This document shows, piece by piece, positions 63,055 through 64,000 of a stretch of DNA of 64,000 nt. Positions within the stretch are counted from its first letter, which is position 1; each line of letters opens with the position of its first letter. The stretch is from Nemertoderma westbladi (taxonomy: Eukaryota > Xenacoelomorpha > Nemertodermatida > Nemertodermatidae). Made by a program: the position numbers and the translations under genes. Location: contig JAUCBJ010000877.1 in NCBI GenBank assembly GCA_032718475.1, forward strand, positions 186,001-250,000, in the 5' to 3' direction. The notes beneath the pieces are model-generated. The model did not search any database. It saw nothing but the letters and a program-made list of their open reading frames with translations, and had not been told where the DNA came from.

Positions 63055-63100
63055 TGCAAACGTTTCGGAAGTAAACAACTACCATCTTCAGTGCAATCAA
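63055..63100 (-). ncRNA. Degenerate hammerhead-like motif beside the Penelope fragment
   Basis: On the minus strand CTGAAGATGG...CCGAAACG recalls the hammerhead core (CTGATGA...GAAAC) carried in the terminal repeats of Penelope-like elements, here with T-to-A at the core. It lies downstream of the GIY-YIG frame in the same orientation, where such a terminal repeat is expected. Not expected to be active. Confidence 0.35.
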
Positions 63101-63304
63101 AAATAAGCCAAATTAAAGTAAACAGAAATTTGAAAAAAAAACGGCCAAAGAAACAAATATAAAATGCAGTAGTGCTATAGTGCAGAAATAGGGCCTACCT
63201 AAGAAGGGAGAGCAGTATAGTAAATAGGTTTAAACAATATAACGGCAAATATCCTATCTAAATGGGTCTATACTGTATATGTGTAAAGTAGTAAATAAGG
63301 GATA

Positions 63305-63322
63305 GGGGGGGGGGGGGGGGGG
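63305..63322. repeat. 18-G homopolymer
   Basis: It lies 15 bp beyond the stop codon of the GIY-YIG frame. Confidence 0.95.
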
Positions 63323-63336
63323 TTTGGGTGGGTGTC

Positions 63337-63801
63337 CTAAAATAATTCAAGAGGAATGGAGCTAGTTTGTGTATTCAACGTCGGGTGTCTGTCTCTAATA
63401 AATAATGTCTCTTTAATGGATAAGCTAAAGGAATCACGCGCCGTACAAAGTACTTCGAAGTTCTGTAGGGAGAATGAGTGGTCCGTACCAATCCAGTGGT
63501 CGAAAACCGCTGAATTTCTGGGGACAGAGAAGTAGTTTGTAAGGTATGACTTTCCACTATGTTCTCCTACACGTACGCCAAGATGACGGATAGATTTACC
63601 AATATACGTAGCATTACAGCTACTACAGGAAAAAAGATAAACAATCTTGGAGCGCATATGCTTGGGAACTAGATCTTTAGTTCTGAAAAATGAAGACAAC
63701 CTATTAACAGGTCTAAAAATAATACGTAGATTGGTGGCAGGTAAGGCATCCCTGAATAGGCGACGTAGCCTGTTCTTAACCCTATTACCACTGGGGTGTT
63801 T
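63337..63801 (-). CDS. Penelope-like element, C-terminal GIY-YIG endonuclease (partial)
   Basis: The frame is open from a stop near 63803 to 63337; the reported first Met is internal. It begins with the linker RLRRLFRDALPATNLRIIFR that follows RT in Penelope-like elements, then KIVYLFSCSSCNATYIGKSI, which is the GIY-YIG core with the CxxC-type insertion usual in animal Penelopes, RVGEH (catalytic Arg region), and SIKETLFIRDRHPTLN with the catalytic Glu. It ends SSIPLELF. RT is absent: the sequence right of 63803 is in other frames and has no RT motifs, so this is a 5'-truncated copy. The key residues are present. Confidence 0.85.
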   Translation of the reverse strand, partial: KHPSGNRVKNRLRRLFRDALPATNLRIIFRPVNRLSSFFRTKDLVPKHMRSKIVYLFSCSSCNATYIGKSIRHLGVRVGEHSGKSYLTNYFSVPRNSAVFDHWIGTDHSFSLQNFEVLCTARDSFSLSIKETLFIRDRHPTLNTQTSSIPLELF

Positions 63802-64000
63802 TGACCATTAGCACCACTGGGGGGGGGCCGATTCGGCCCACCCACTATATTTTTGTAATCGTCCAATGAAATCCTACAAAATTTGGGCTGTTGGTGAAAC
63901 AACTATAGATGAACACTACCAAACCCTAAAAAGTTAAAATTTCATAATCAGGGACTCATAATTTTGATGAAAAATAAAAGTAGTCCCAGGACAAAATTAC
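63802..64000. other. Right edge of the window
   Basis: No feature recognised. A 9-G run interrupts at about 63820. Confidence 0.4.

Overview
The window reads as nuclear DNA of an invertebrate animal. Coding is sparse, non-coding DNA is AT-rich, and one gene has a GT-AG intron and animal-type domains (WD40, ROC-COR, CARD). The rest is mostly retroelements of animal clades: BEL/Pao LTR elements, RTE-like and other non-LTR elements, a Penelope-like fragment, SINE and MITE remnants. I cannot name the phylum with confidence.

Layout. 1-7299 is the 3' part of a BEL/Pao element (copy 1) that starts outside the window. 7576-10790 is a decayed RTE-type LINE on the minus strand. 11046-11810 is a broken GPCR-like gene. 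13336-19315 is a truncated, LINE-interrupted duplicate of the Roco gene found intact near the right end. 19857-20330 is a tandem repeat that continues at 36252. 20331-36251 is a BEL element with no pol (minus strand, LTRs 20331-20891 and 35687-36251, target duplication TATAT). A second, younger, complete BEL element is inserted in its gag gene at 23396-33855 (LTRs of 541 bp, target duplication CTACA). 36252-38455 holds repeats and a broken zinc-finger/coiled-coil gene. 38461-52399 is a 13.9-kb BEL element of the same family as copy 1, on the plus strand with target duplication GACCT. It kept gag and protease, but the interval from reverse transcriptase to integrase is missing, and a 5'-truncated LINE lies in its leader. 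52405-55296 holds retroelement debris, short palindromes and a MITE. 55641-61158 is the one convincing host gene, a two-exon WD40 / winged-helix-like / ROC-COR / three-CARD protein. 63337-63801 is the GIY-YIG end of a Penelope-like element.

How the parts relate. Three LTR insertions can be dated relative to each other from their flanks: the pol-less BEL went into the tandem repeat, then the complete BEL went into its gag with the reading frame preserved on both sides. The Roco gene was partly duplicated; the duplicate then received a LINE with a 12-bp target duplication and suffered a 658-bp deletion. A MITE with inverted ends abuts opposite ends of the two Roco copies.

The most unusual signals are: the 2.2-kb 3' non-coding region of the inner BEL, which is largely a chain of short hairpins whose stems vary with pairing kept; the WD40-Roco-CARD gene; and the nested pair of BEL elements with an atypical gag. 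All calls rest on reading the sequence and on remembered family features; no database search was run.
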